Part shown: piece after piece, positions 6,858 through 12,611 of the stretch | Layout of the letters: every line of letters starts with the position of its first letter | Position numbering within the stretch: position 1 is the first letter of the stretch | Source of the DNA: Baffinella frigidus | Taxonomy: Eukaryota > Cryptophyceae > Cryptomonadales > Baffinellaceae | DNA length: 14,206 nucleotides | Assembly: GCA_026770585.1 (NCBI GenBank) | Contig: MU646428.1 | Span: 350,000 to 364,205, forward strand | Reading direction: 5' to 3' | The notes under the pieces: generated by a model | What the model saw: only the letters and a program-made list of their open reading frames with translations | Told to the model about the DNA's origin: nothing | The model's database searches: none | Made by a program: the position numbers and the translations under genes

Positions 6858-7001
6858 GTTACCCTATTAACATGGTGGCCATGCGGGTTTTGATGCGTTA
6901 AAAATCCTCCCCATCTCCTGGTTCAGCAGGAAATCAGCGATCCTGAGCGCAAGCAGCTCTCGTCCTCAGCCTCTGCCCCCTCAGCAAGTTAATAGGGTAA
7001 C
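6858..7001. repeat. 14-bp inverted pair joining PAL-A copies 2 and 3
   Basis: GTTACCCTATTAAC (6858-6871) and its exact complement GTTAATAGGGTAAC (6988-7001) face each other across ~116 bp of unique sequence, right between the two PAL-A hairpins. The two PAL-A copies plus this pair make a three-hairpin cluster. Confidence 0.85.
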
Positions 7002-7146
7002 GGCCTGAAAATGGGGCAGTTAGGCCTACGGCATTGCCTAGGACCTCCTACCGTAGGCCGAGACTTTTTTGTCCTAGGATCCCTCGGCCTACGGTAGGAG
7101 GTCCTAGGCAATGCCGTATGCCTAACTACCCCATTTTCAGGCCGTT
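6999..7146. repeat. Foldback element PAL-A, copy 3
   Basis: Arms 6999-7062 and 7083-7146, almost fully complementary, with a 20-bp spacer as in copy 1. Ends AACGGCCTGAAAATGGGG and CCCCATTTTCAGGCCGTT. It is the best-preserved member. Confidence 0.94.
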
Positions 7147-7266
7147 GGCCTATGAAAGTTCGTTGGGCTCGCCTCGGAGCGCGACTCGCTTTAAAGATCA
7201 CGCTCTCCTCGGCAGGGGTGAGAATGGCCGCTGCGAGGCTGTGCCTTCAAGAAGAGGGGTTTCTCA

Positions 7267-7371
7267 TATCCCTTAAGTGCCCAGTAGGCTCATACGCCCT
7301 ACCGTAGGGCCCTAGGACCTGCCTAGGACCCGTCGGGGGTCAACTTTGACCCCCTGGCCACTTAAGGGACA
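7267..7371 (+). repeat. Foldback element PAL-B, copy 4
   Basis: TATCCCTTAAGTGCCC ... GGCCACTTAAGGGACA. The variable stem is GGGGGTCAACTTTGACCCCC (7335-7354, 9-bp arms, CT loop). The final base pair of the arm is lost at the junction with PAL-C' copy 2. Confidence 0.93.
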
Positions 7372-7470
7372 CAAGAACCCGCCCCCCCCCCCCCCAGGAT
7401 CACAGTAGGGTCCTAGGGATAGGACTTCTGTAGACTTGCAGGAGGGGGCGGGTTCTTGCATTCGAGATAC
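7372..7470. repeat. Foldback element PAL-C', copy 2
   Basis: CAAGAACCCGCC followed by a C run pairs with GGAGGGGGCGGGTTCTTG; it ends ATTCGAGATAC. The centre AGGATCACAGTAGGGTCC is PAL-C-like. It directly abuts PAL-B copy 4, and the outermost left-arm bases (GTATCTCGA in copy 1) are missing there. Confidence 0.82.
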
Positions 7471-7541
7471 CCTGCCCGAAATAGGCCAAATGTATCAAGG
7501 TCTGCATAAATGACTTCTCTCCGCCCGAGGCGGGGCCGTGC

Positions 7542-7646
7542 TATCCCTTAAGTGGCCTGTAGGCTCATACGCCCTACCGTAGGGCCCTAGGACCTGCCTA
7601 GGACCTCTTGGTCCTCGAATTTGTCGGCATGGCCACTTGAGGGATA
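7542..7646 (+). repeat. Foldback element PAL-B, copy 5
   Basis: TATCCCTTAAGTGGCC ... GGCCACTTGAGGGATA. Constant part as in copy 4. The variable stem GTCCTCGAATTTGTCGGC (7611-7628) is a decayed form of the stem in copies 8 and 10. It directly abuts PAL-C copy 2. Confidence 0.92.
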
Positions 7647-7763
7647 GGGGCACCCCGCTCATAAGAAACGGCCGCCCCCCTAGGACCACCATAGGGCCCT
7701 AGGCATAGCCCTACTGTAGGGTCCTAGATGGGTGCGTTTTCTTATGGGCGAGGTACCCCTGTA
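7646..7763. repeat. Foldback element PAL-C, copy 2
   Basis: Starts AGGGGCACCCCGCTCATAAG and ends GGCGAGGTACCCCTGTA; core CCTAGGACCACCATAGGGCC and CCTACTGTAGGGTCCTAG. The outermost TAC of the left arm is missing at the PAL-B junction. The right C/G-run segment is altered (ATGGGTGCG). Confidence 0.9.
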
Positions 7764-8152
7764 GGGTCCGTCCTCACAAGATACCTCTGTGCAACGAAGT
7801 GGAGCAAACTCACATGCTTCTGTACGGCATGCACAGGTACGTACATGTTGTGTTTTGAAAAAAATGGGCGTTTGGGGGGAAATTTGGTGTATTTCTTACC
7901 TTGTTTTTTGGGGGGAGTTGGGATTGTTCTCCGTTTGCTGTTCCCGGGGAAAAAAAACGGAGACCGGAGACCTTTTTCAAACCGAAAAAAGGGCCTGGTT
8001 TCGGTTTGAAGGCTGCCGGGAGGGAGCGCTACATTTAGGTCCTTTAGGTTCTTTTAACTCCCGACATAGGCGGACACCGGAACGTGTCCTGCAGAAAGGC
8101 CGTGCTTCCTTTCGGATCACATCAGGCCCCCCGTTGCAAGGGTTCCTCGCCC
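7764..8152. other. Low-copy stretch with two hairpins and a solo PAL-J arm
   Basis: No gene is assigned; frames at 7728-8009 and 7789-8163 start in or near PAL-C and show no domain. It holds the hairpin CTCCGTTT/AAACGGAG (7929-7962) and the 12-bp-arm hairpin TTCAAACCGAAA/TTTCGGTTTGAA (7976-8010). At about 8037-8125, GTCCTTTAGGTTCTTTTAAC to CTTTCGGATC is a diverged relative of one PAL-J arm (11770-11860). Confidence 0.55.
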
Positions 8153-8258
8153 TTAACCCTTAAGTGACCAGGCCTCCAAATTTGGGGGCCTGAGGTCCTA
8201 GGCTGGTCCTAGGGCCCTACGGTAGGGCGTATGAGCCTACTGGCCACTTAAGGGTTAA
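8153..8258 (-). repeat. Foldback element PAL-B, copy 6
   Basis: Ends TTAACCCTTAAGTGACC and GGCCACTTAAGGGTTAA: both sides changed from the usual TATCCC/GGGATA in a pairing-preserving way. The variable stem is AGGCCTCCAAATTTGGGGGCCT (8170-8191, 11-bp arms, one mismatch). Its right end merges with PAL-C copy 3. Confidence 0.92.
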
Positions 8259-8290
8259 GAAACCGCCCCCCCCCTAGGACCCTACATGTA

Positions 8291-8784
8291 ACCTAAGGAG
8301 GTTTTGGTCGGTCTGGCACTGTTGATACATTTAGCAACGGGATCCGGAGTTGCTACCCGACTGGGCAGTCCCTTACCCGATTGTCATAAGGTGACTTAAG
8401 GATTGGGCATTTACCCAATCGTCATAAGTTGACAAATAAGTTGACAAATATTCTTGTCCGGGCCGGGCCGGGCCCCCTCTCGTTCTTTGAGGGCTCGGAA
8501 ACTAGATCGGGACGTGCTGCTGCGACCGCACGGCCGTCGTGCGGCACGGCAGCGGAAACTGGATCGGGATGTGCTGCCGCGACCGCACGGCCGTCGTGCG
8601 GCACGGCAGCGTTCTCTCCAGAGCGGTGCTGGATGGGGCCCGCATGGGCGGCGCGTGCCGAACGGCGGCGGGCGATCCAGCATGGGGGGCATCAGATGCC
8701 AGCGAGCAAGTTGAGAAAAGGATCCGACGGGCCGCAGCTGTGAGCAGGGCTGATGAGCAGCGGCTTCAACATGGCGGCTGGCGT
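8291..8784. other. Insert within PAL-C copy 3
   Basis: A 494-bp segment with composition unlike its surroundings. The left third is AT-rich with CATAAGTTGAC and AAGTTGACAAAT repeats (8426-8437, 8438-8449) and an ATTGGG/CCCAAT hairpin; the rest is GC-rich. Plus-strand frame 8429-8743 is open for 104 codons, but neighbouring frames and the other strand are open too, so a gene cannot be claimed. It could be a captured host fragment or another mobile element; I see no poly-A tail or terminal inverted repeats. Confidence 0.5.
8496..8609 (+). repeat. 57-bp tandem duplication
   Basis: Two units (8496-8552 and 8553-8609) with three or four differences, starting CGGAAACTAGATCGGGA and containing the palindrome-like CCGCACGGCCGTCGTGCGG. 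The period is 19 codons, which keeps several frames open on both strands. Confidence 0.93.
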
Positions 8785-8902
8785 GGACCCTACATGTACA
8801 GTAGGCCTATGCCTAGGGTCCTATGGTGGTCCTAGGGGGGGGGGCGGTTTCTTATGGGCGAGGTACCCCTGTATCATTTGCCCTCTCGTGCGAGGATGTC
8901 CG

Positions 8903-9132
8903 TATCCCTTCAGTGGAGAGTAGGCTCATACGCCCTACCGTAGGGCCCTAGGACCTGCCTAGGACTCCAGACGTATCCCTTCAGTGGCCAGTAGGCGCAT
9001 ACGCCCTACCGTAGGGCCCTAGGACCTGCCTAGGACCTCTTGGCCCTCAAATTTGACGGCATGGCCACTTAAGGGATAGCCACTAGGACCTCTTGGGGGT
9101 CGAATTCGACCCCCTCGCCACTTAAGTGGTAT
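8903..9132 (+). repeat. Foldback element PAL-B, copy 7, with a nested copy
   Basis: Left piece 8903-8973 (TATCCCTTCAGTGGAGAG to CTGCCTAGGACT) and right piece about 9081-9132 (CTAGGACCTC to CGCCACTTAAG) form one PAL-B split by PAL-B copy 8. CTAGGAC is present at both breakpoints, a possible 7-bp duplication. Its variable stem is a perfect 20-bp palindrome, GGGGGTCGAATTCGACCCCC (9095-9114). Confidence 0.88.
8974..9078 (+). repeat. Foldback element PAL-B, copy 8 (nested)
   Basis: TATCCCTTCAGTGGCC ... GGCCACTTAAGGGATA. Variable stem GCCCTCAAATTTGACGGC (9043-9060). It is complete, and therefore younger than the copy it interrupts. Confidence 0.92.
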
Positions 9133-9219
9133 CATAAGGAGTGATCGTAGGACCTACATTCACCGGGGAGTGGACACCAGGGGAGTTTTTACCACACCAC
9201 GCGGACACGAGGGTTCACG

Positions 9220-9342
9220 TACAGGGGTACCTCGCTCATAAGAAACCGCCCCCCCCCCCTAGGACCACCATAGGGCCCTACGCATGGTCCTACTGTAGGG
9301 TCCTAGGGGGGGGCGGTTTCTTATGAGCGAGGTACCCCTGTA
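9220..9342. repeat. Foldback element PAL-C, copy 4
   Basis: The cleanest PAL-C: TACAGGGGTACCTCGCTCAT to GAGCGAGGTACCCCTGTA with long C and G runs and core CCTAGGACCACCATAGGGCC / CCTACTGTAGGGTCCTAGG. Outer arms are perfect complements. Confidence 0.95.
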
Positions 9343-9491
9343 GAGAAGTGCTAGCACTGAGACGAATGCAGTGGTGCACACCATGAGTCCGCTGTTGCCT
9401 ACTGCCTACTTGATGTATGATGGGGCACACAGTACAAGCCATGGACGTTCGTGCAGACAGGTGGACACACTGACAAGGCTCTCTTCGGAGC

Positions 9492-9517
9492 ATCATATTT
9501 CACTGGAGGTGACAAGG
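9492..9517 (-). repeat. 26-bp unit, inverted copy
   Basis: Exact reverse complement of the unit tandemly repeated at 5891-5942. It abuts the start of the interstitial telomere tract (GGTTTATGG...). Confidence 0.95.
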
Positions 9518-9765
9518 TTTATGGTCTATGGTTTATGGTGTATGGTTCAGGCTTTATGGTTGAGCGTTTACGCGTACTGTTGAGCGTTTAGGGTTTAGGG
9601 TTTAGGGTTCAGGGTTCTTCAGGGTTTAGGGATTAGGGGTTAGGGGTTAGTGTTTGGGGTTCAGGATTCAGGGTTTAGGGTGAAAGGTTTAGGGTTCAAG
9701 GTTTATGGTTTGGGGTTGAGGTCTTAGGTCTTAGGTCTTGGGATTTAGGGTTTGGGATGTAAAGT

Positions 9766-9811
<46 letters not shown>

Positions 9812-10010
9812 GGTCTACTTTTGAGGTCTTAGGTCTTGGGTCTTAAGGTCTAGGGTTTCTTGTTTAGGGTTTAGGGTTTATAATGGTTTTACATCACATT
9901 GGTTTATGGTTTATGGTTTATGGTTTATGGTTTAGGCTTCAGAGCTTCAGGGCTCAGGGTTTGGGGTTCTGGGGTTCTGGGTCAGGGTTTTTGGCTTATG
10001 GGTTCCGGGA
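9518..10010. repeat. Degenerate interstitial telomere tract, G-strand on +
   Basis: About 490 bp rich in GGTTTAGG words. Blocks include several GGGTTTA units (~9588-9606), seven perfect GTTGAGG units (9764-9812), GTCTTAG units (~9721-9740) and four GGTTTAT units (9901-9928). GTTGAGG is the complement-phase form of the TCAACCC variant in the terminal array. The G-rich strand is on +, opposite to the terminal repeats, so the tract is inverted relative to the chromosome end. Frames through it are not genes. Confidence 0.93.
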
Positions 10011-10038
10011 CGCAACGCTTCCTGTGGCCTGAATATCG

Positions 10039-10155
10039 TACAGGGGTACCTCGCTCATAAGAACCCCCCTCCCCCCCTAGGACCCTACAGTAGCCCCATG
10101 CCTGGGGCCTACTGCAGGGTCCTAGGGGGGGGGGGGTTCCTTACGAGCGAGGTAC
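10039..10155. repeat. Foldback element PAL-C, copy 5
   Basis: TACAGGGGTACCTCGCTCAT ... GAGCGAGGTAC, with core CCTAGGACCCTACAGTAGCC and CTACTGCAGGGTCCTAGG. The final CCCCTGTA is missing and is replaced by TAGGGGCTACTGTA leading into copy 6. Confidence 0.88.
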
Positions 10156-10167
10156 TAGGGGCTACTG

Positions 10168-10289
10168 TACAGGGGTACCTCGCTCACAAGAAACCGCCCC
10201 CCCCCTTAGGACCACCATAGGACCCTAGGCATGGTCCTACTGTAGGGTCCTAGGGGGGGGCGGTTTCTTATGAGCGAGGTACCCCTGTA
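10168..10289. repeat. Foldback element PAL-C, copy 6 (nested)
   Basis: Complete: TACAGGGGTACCTCGCTCAC to GAGCGAGGTACCCCTGTA. It lies between CTACTGTA on the left and GGGTCCTAGG on the right, which together spell a PAL-C core, so it seems to have inserted into another PAL-C at TGTA. Confidence 0.88.
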
Positions 10290-10342
10290 GGGTCCTAGGG
10301 GGGCGGCGGTTCCTTACGAGCGAGGTAGGTCCTACCCCTGTA
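10290..10342. repeat. PAL-C right-arm fragment
   Basis: GGTCCTAGGGGGGCGGCGGT then GAGCGAGGTAGGTCCTACCCCTGTA-like sequence. It is the right arm of the element interrupted by copy 6, with a small extra GGTCCTA. Confidence 0.8.
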
Positions 10343-10415
10343 ATGGATCGTTTGGTCCAAGGCGACATGTCGCCCCACCGCCCACCGAAGCCGCCAGATC
10401 TCACATGGAAACACT

Positions 10416-10519
10416 TATCCCTTAAGTCACCAGTAGGCTCATACGCCCTACCGTAGGGCCCTAGGACCTGCCTAGGGCTTCCACGGGCGATTATTCACCC
10501 GTTGGTCCCTTGAGGGATA
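10416..10519 (+). repeat. Foldback element PAL-B, copy 9
   Basis: TATCCCTTAAGTCACC ... GGTCCCTTGAGGGATA. The variable stem ACGGGCGATTATTCACCCGT (10483-10502) is that of copy 2 with one C-to-T change in the right arm. PAL-D copy 4 follows at once. Confidence 0.92.
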
Positions 10520-10650
10520 ATTTATAAGCTGAATACAATGAAATCTACTACATGTACACAGAACGATCTTTACATGTAATATTGTAGCAAACGTGTAGTA
10601 ATTTTGATTGAAATCCAGTTTATGAATGATGAGTGTTTCCCTATGAGATC
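10518..10650. repeat. Foldback element PAL-D, copy 4
   Basis: Core CAATGAAATCTACTACATGT ... ACGTGTAGTAATTTTGATTG. Arms 10518-10554 and 10590-10628 (AATTTATAAGCTGAATAC against GTTTATGAATG) differ from those of copies 1-3 and 5. The right flank GTGTTTCCCTATGAGATCC resembles the end of copy 3; the left outer end is replaced by PAL-B copy 9. Confidence 0.85.
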
Positions 10651-10726
10651 CATTCTTACCTCCTTGCCTCCCATCCTTGCCTCCCAAAATAGTTTGAACG
10701 GCACGAGACCTCAAAGTTTGTACATG

Positions 10727-10847
10727 TGCAGGGGTACCTCGCTCATAAGAAACCGCCCACCCTGGGACCCTACAGTAGGACCATGCCAAGGGTCCTATGG
10801 TGGTCCTAGGGGGGGGCAGTTTCTCATGAGCGAGGTAACCCCCTGTA
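10727..10847. repeat. Foldback element PAL-C, copy 7
   Basis: TGCAGGGGTACCTCGCTCAT ... GAGCGAGGTAACCCCCTGTA; core GGGACCCTACAGTAGGACCA and GGGTCCTATGGTGGTCCTAG. It has a shorter C run than other copies. Confidence 0.92.
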
Positions 10848-10938
10848 CGGGGCACGTTTGATTACTGAATTTATTAAAGAGGGTTCGCCGTTGTTGCCCT
10901 ACCCTTGCCATTATTACCAGACTATGATCGGTCCATAA

Positions 10939-11419
10939 TATCCCTTAAGTGGCCATGCCGTCAAATTTGAGGGCTAAGAGGTCCTAGGCAGGTCCTCGGC
11001 GCGGTTGAGGTCGAGCGTGGACCCAACACGATGCCAAGCCAGTATGTAGCTTCCTTTGCGCGGTATCCAGGGCCAGCAAGGTTCTAAGCAGGCCCAACAG
11101 CTCCAAAACGCGGTCCCTCGAAAGGTCCACACAGCGATGGATCCAGCCAGAGCGCTGCTGGCCGCGATGCGGGGGGCGCTGGGCCCAGGCTCAACTCGGG
11201 AGCCCACCGACAGCACATCTTTCAAGCGGCTCAGGGCATTGCATGGGCATGCATCCCCCTCCCCCTCCCTCGTTGCTGCCCTTCTCGGCCCGTCCCCCCA
11301 CCACAAAAAACGATTTTTTTTCATCCGTGAATTCATGGATTTCTTTATTTTCGTGTGGGACATAGCCACTAGGGCCCTACGGTAGGGCGTTTGCGCCTAC
11401 TGGCCACTTAAAAGGGATA
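10939..11419 (-). repeat. Foldback element PAL-B, copy 10, interrupted
   Basis: Left piece 10939-10996 (TATCCCTTAAGTGGCC, variable stem GCCGTCAAATTTGAGGGC at 10957-10974, AGGTCCTAGGCAGGTCCT) and right piece 11369-11419 (CTAGGGCCCTACGGTAGGGC to GGCCACTTAAAAGGGATA) reconstitute one element in reverse orientation. The break falls inside GGTCCTAGGGCCC. At most two bases (CT) are duplicated. Confidence 0.9.
10997..11368. other. 372-bp insert within PAL-B copy 10
   Basis: GC-rich segment without repeat-family words, ending in a T-rich patch. A + frame (11056-11385, no ATG at its start, first internal ATG near 11137) gives a Gln/Ala/Arg-rich peptide, and an overlapping minus frame of 131 codons (10974-11369) runs the other way. 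Neither shows a domain I recognise. A captured fragment of a host gene is possible; I cannot say which strand. Confidence 0.45.
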
Positions 11420-11422
11420 CCC

Positions 11423-11477
11423 CGCTGAGTCTGTCTCGGATGGACGCTCCTCGCGAGACTCGATCAAGGACTCAGCG
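11423..11477. repeat. Small hairpin CGCTGAGTC/GACTCAGCG
   Basis: Nine-base arms (11423-11431, 11469-11477) with an additional TCTCG/CGAGA pair inside. It abuts the left arm of PAL-J. Confidence 0.75.
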
Positions 11478-11853
11478 CAAAGCAAAAACGCTTGTTCTGT
11501 AGATCCTTTCTACGGAAGGGCGTGTCGTTGGGCTATGTTGGCGAAATTAAAACCTAAAGGACCTAGAGGACCTGACGCCGGTGGAGCGCGCGCCACGCCC
11601 TTAGAGAGGGAGAGGGAGAGGGAGAGGGAGAGGGAGAGAGAGCGTGAGAGAGAGCGAGAGAGAGCGAGAGCGAGAGCGAGCGAGAGGGGGGGGGGGAGAG
11701 AGAGACCTGAGTTACTACCAAGGATGTACCTGTTCAGCGTTTACCAAGGATGTACAGGGGTACCTTTACGTCCTTTAGGTTTTAATTTCTCCCAACATAT
11801 GCCAACGACACGCCCTTCCGTAGAAAGGACTGCAGAGAAAGCATTTTTGCTTT
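11478..11853. repeat. Foldback element PAL-J
   Basis: Arms of about 85 bp at 11478-11562 and 11770-11853. The left arm contains TCCTTTCTACGGAAGGGCGT and AAATTAAAACCTAAAGGAC; the right arm holds the complements GTCCTTTAGGTTTTAATTTC and ACGCCCTTCCGTAGAAAGGA. The ~207-bp interior holds a GA-rich tract and TACCAAGGATGTAC twice (11717-11730, 11742-11755). Confidence 0.9.
11602..11706 (+). repeat. GA-rich simple repeat
   Basis: Runs of GAGAGG and GAGAGAGC with a G11 run. The Arg/Glu-rich frame across it is a low-complexity artefact. Confidence 0.95.
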
Positions 11854-11979
11854 CGGATCGCGTTTCGCCTCGTTCGTAAGAAACTAACCCCCCCTAGGAC
11901 CCTACAGTAGGCCTATGCCTAGGGCCCTATGGTGGTCCTAGGGGGGGGGGCAGTTTCTTATGAGCGAGGTACCCCTGCA
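11753..11979. repeat. Foldback element PAL-C, copy 8, interrupted by a PAL-J arm
   Basis: TACAGGGGTACCT (11753-11764) and CCTCGTTCGTAAGAAAC (from 11868) form the left arm, split by the right arm of PAL-J. The core CCTAGGACCCTACAGTAGGC and right arm GAGCGAGGTACCCCTGCA follow. CCTGTTCAGCG occurs at 11729-11739 and 11980-11990, on both sides of the block. Confidence 0.82.
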
Positions 11980-11991
11980 CCTGTTCAGCGG

Positions 11992-12082
11992 GGAAGGGGG
12001 GGGGGGGAGAGAGACAGAGAGACAGAGACACAGAGTGCGAGGGAGGGAAAGAGAGAAAGAGAGAGAGAGAGAGTGAGAGAGG
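11992..12082 (+). repeat. GA-rich simple repeat, second tract
   Basis: G run followed by GAGAGACAGAGAGACAGAG and GAGAGA units. It may be the continuation of the 11602-11706 tract, separated by PAL-C copy 8 and the PAL-J arm. Confidence 0.93.
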
Positions 12083-12107
12083 TACCGGTAGGACCCTATT
12101 CTACGAA

Positions 12108-12189
12108 GCACAGTTCTCTTCCCTACGAGCTCGTACGAAGCTTCGTACGAGGCTCGTACCGGCACGAGCTCGTCTACAGAGAACTGTGC
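12108..12189. repeat. Nested palindrome
   Basis: Outer arms GCACAGTTCTCT (12108-12119) and AGAGAACTGTGC (12178-12189), two ACGAGCTCGT palindromes (12125-12134, 12164-12173) and the perfect 16-bp palindrome GTACGAAGCTTCGTAC (12133-12148). Similar words recur at 12962 (CTACGAAGCTTCGTG) and 13107 (CTACGAGCTCGTGC). Confidence 0.88.
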
Positions 12190-12268
12190 TCATCCTTGCG
12201 GCGTTCACGGACGTTGCGGATCCGCCAAGTGGTCGGCGGACTCGCTAAAAACGTGTCCTCCTGTCGGG

Positions 12269-12611
12269 GGCGAAGCAGCATTCCTTCTGGAATGTTCTAG
12301 AGAAGTCTGGAGACTAATGGTTTCTTCCCGAGTTGGGAGCGGTTCTACAGCTCCCAACTCGGGAAGAAACCATTTCTTCCCGATTGACTTTTCAAGTGTG
12401 TTTATCTATTTTTTTGCGCCGCAGGCTGCCTGATTTCGGGCGACATCTCGTACAATTGCCCGAGAAACGGGAAAACCGCAATCGAAAGTCAATCGTTTCG
12501 AAGAGAGAATGTTCGGCCGCGGTAAAATCACTTGTAAAGTCAATCGGGGAAGAATTCCCCTTCTTTCCCGGCGAAGCAGCATTCCCTCTGGAAGGTTCCA
12601 CAGGTCTGGAT
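12269..12611. repeat. Two hairpins between ~42-bp direct repeats
   Basis: Direct repeats at ~12269-12312 and 12570-12611 start GCGAAGCAGCATTCC. Between them are a perfect 24-bp-arm hairpin (12317-12340 with 12350-12373, ATGGTTTCTTCCCGAGTTGG) and an inverted repeat (12374-12398 with 12529-12554, TTCTTCCCGATTGACTTT). The frame at 12333-12899 crosses these and is probably not a gene. Confidence 0.85.

Larger units (their letters stand above)
8257..8873. repeat. Foldback element PAL-C, copy 3, interrupted
   Basis: The left part (8257-8290, AAGAAACCGCC to CCTACATGTA) and right part (8785-8873, GGACCCTACATGTA to GAGGTACCCCTGTA) together make one PAL-C. GGACCCTACATGTA is duplicated at the two breakpoints (8277-8290 and 8785-8798), 14 bp, which resembles an insertion target duplication. 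Most of the outer left arm is absent next to PAL-B copy 6. Confidence 0.85.

Noticed and set aside
8411-8835. Five overlapping frames of 60-104 codons on both strands
   Set aside because: A GC-rich tandem duplication whose 57-bp period keeps every frame open; no single frame is favoured.
5093-9132. CRISPR-like array from regularly recurring PAL-B copies with variable inserts
   Set aside because: Copies are irregularly spaced, in both orientations, and the variable part is itself a palindrome within the repeat. The telomere shows a eukaryote.
9371-9583. Small frame ending in the telomere tract
   Set aside because: Its C-terminal half is translated GGTTTATGG repeats.
11535-12300. RERERE-type proteins
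   Set aside because: Low-complexity GA repeats joined to PAL-C and PAL-J sequence.
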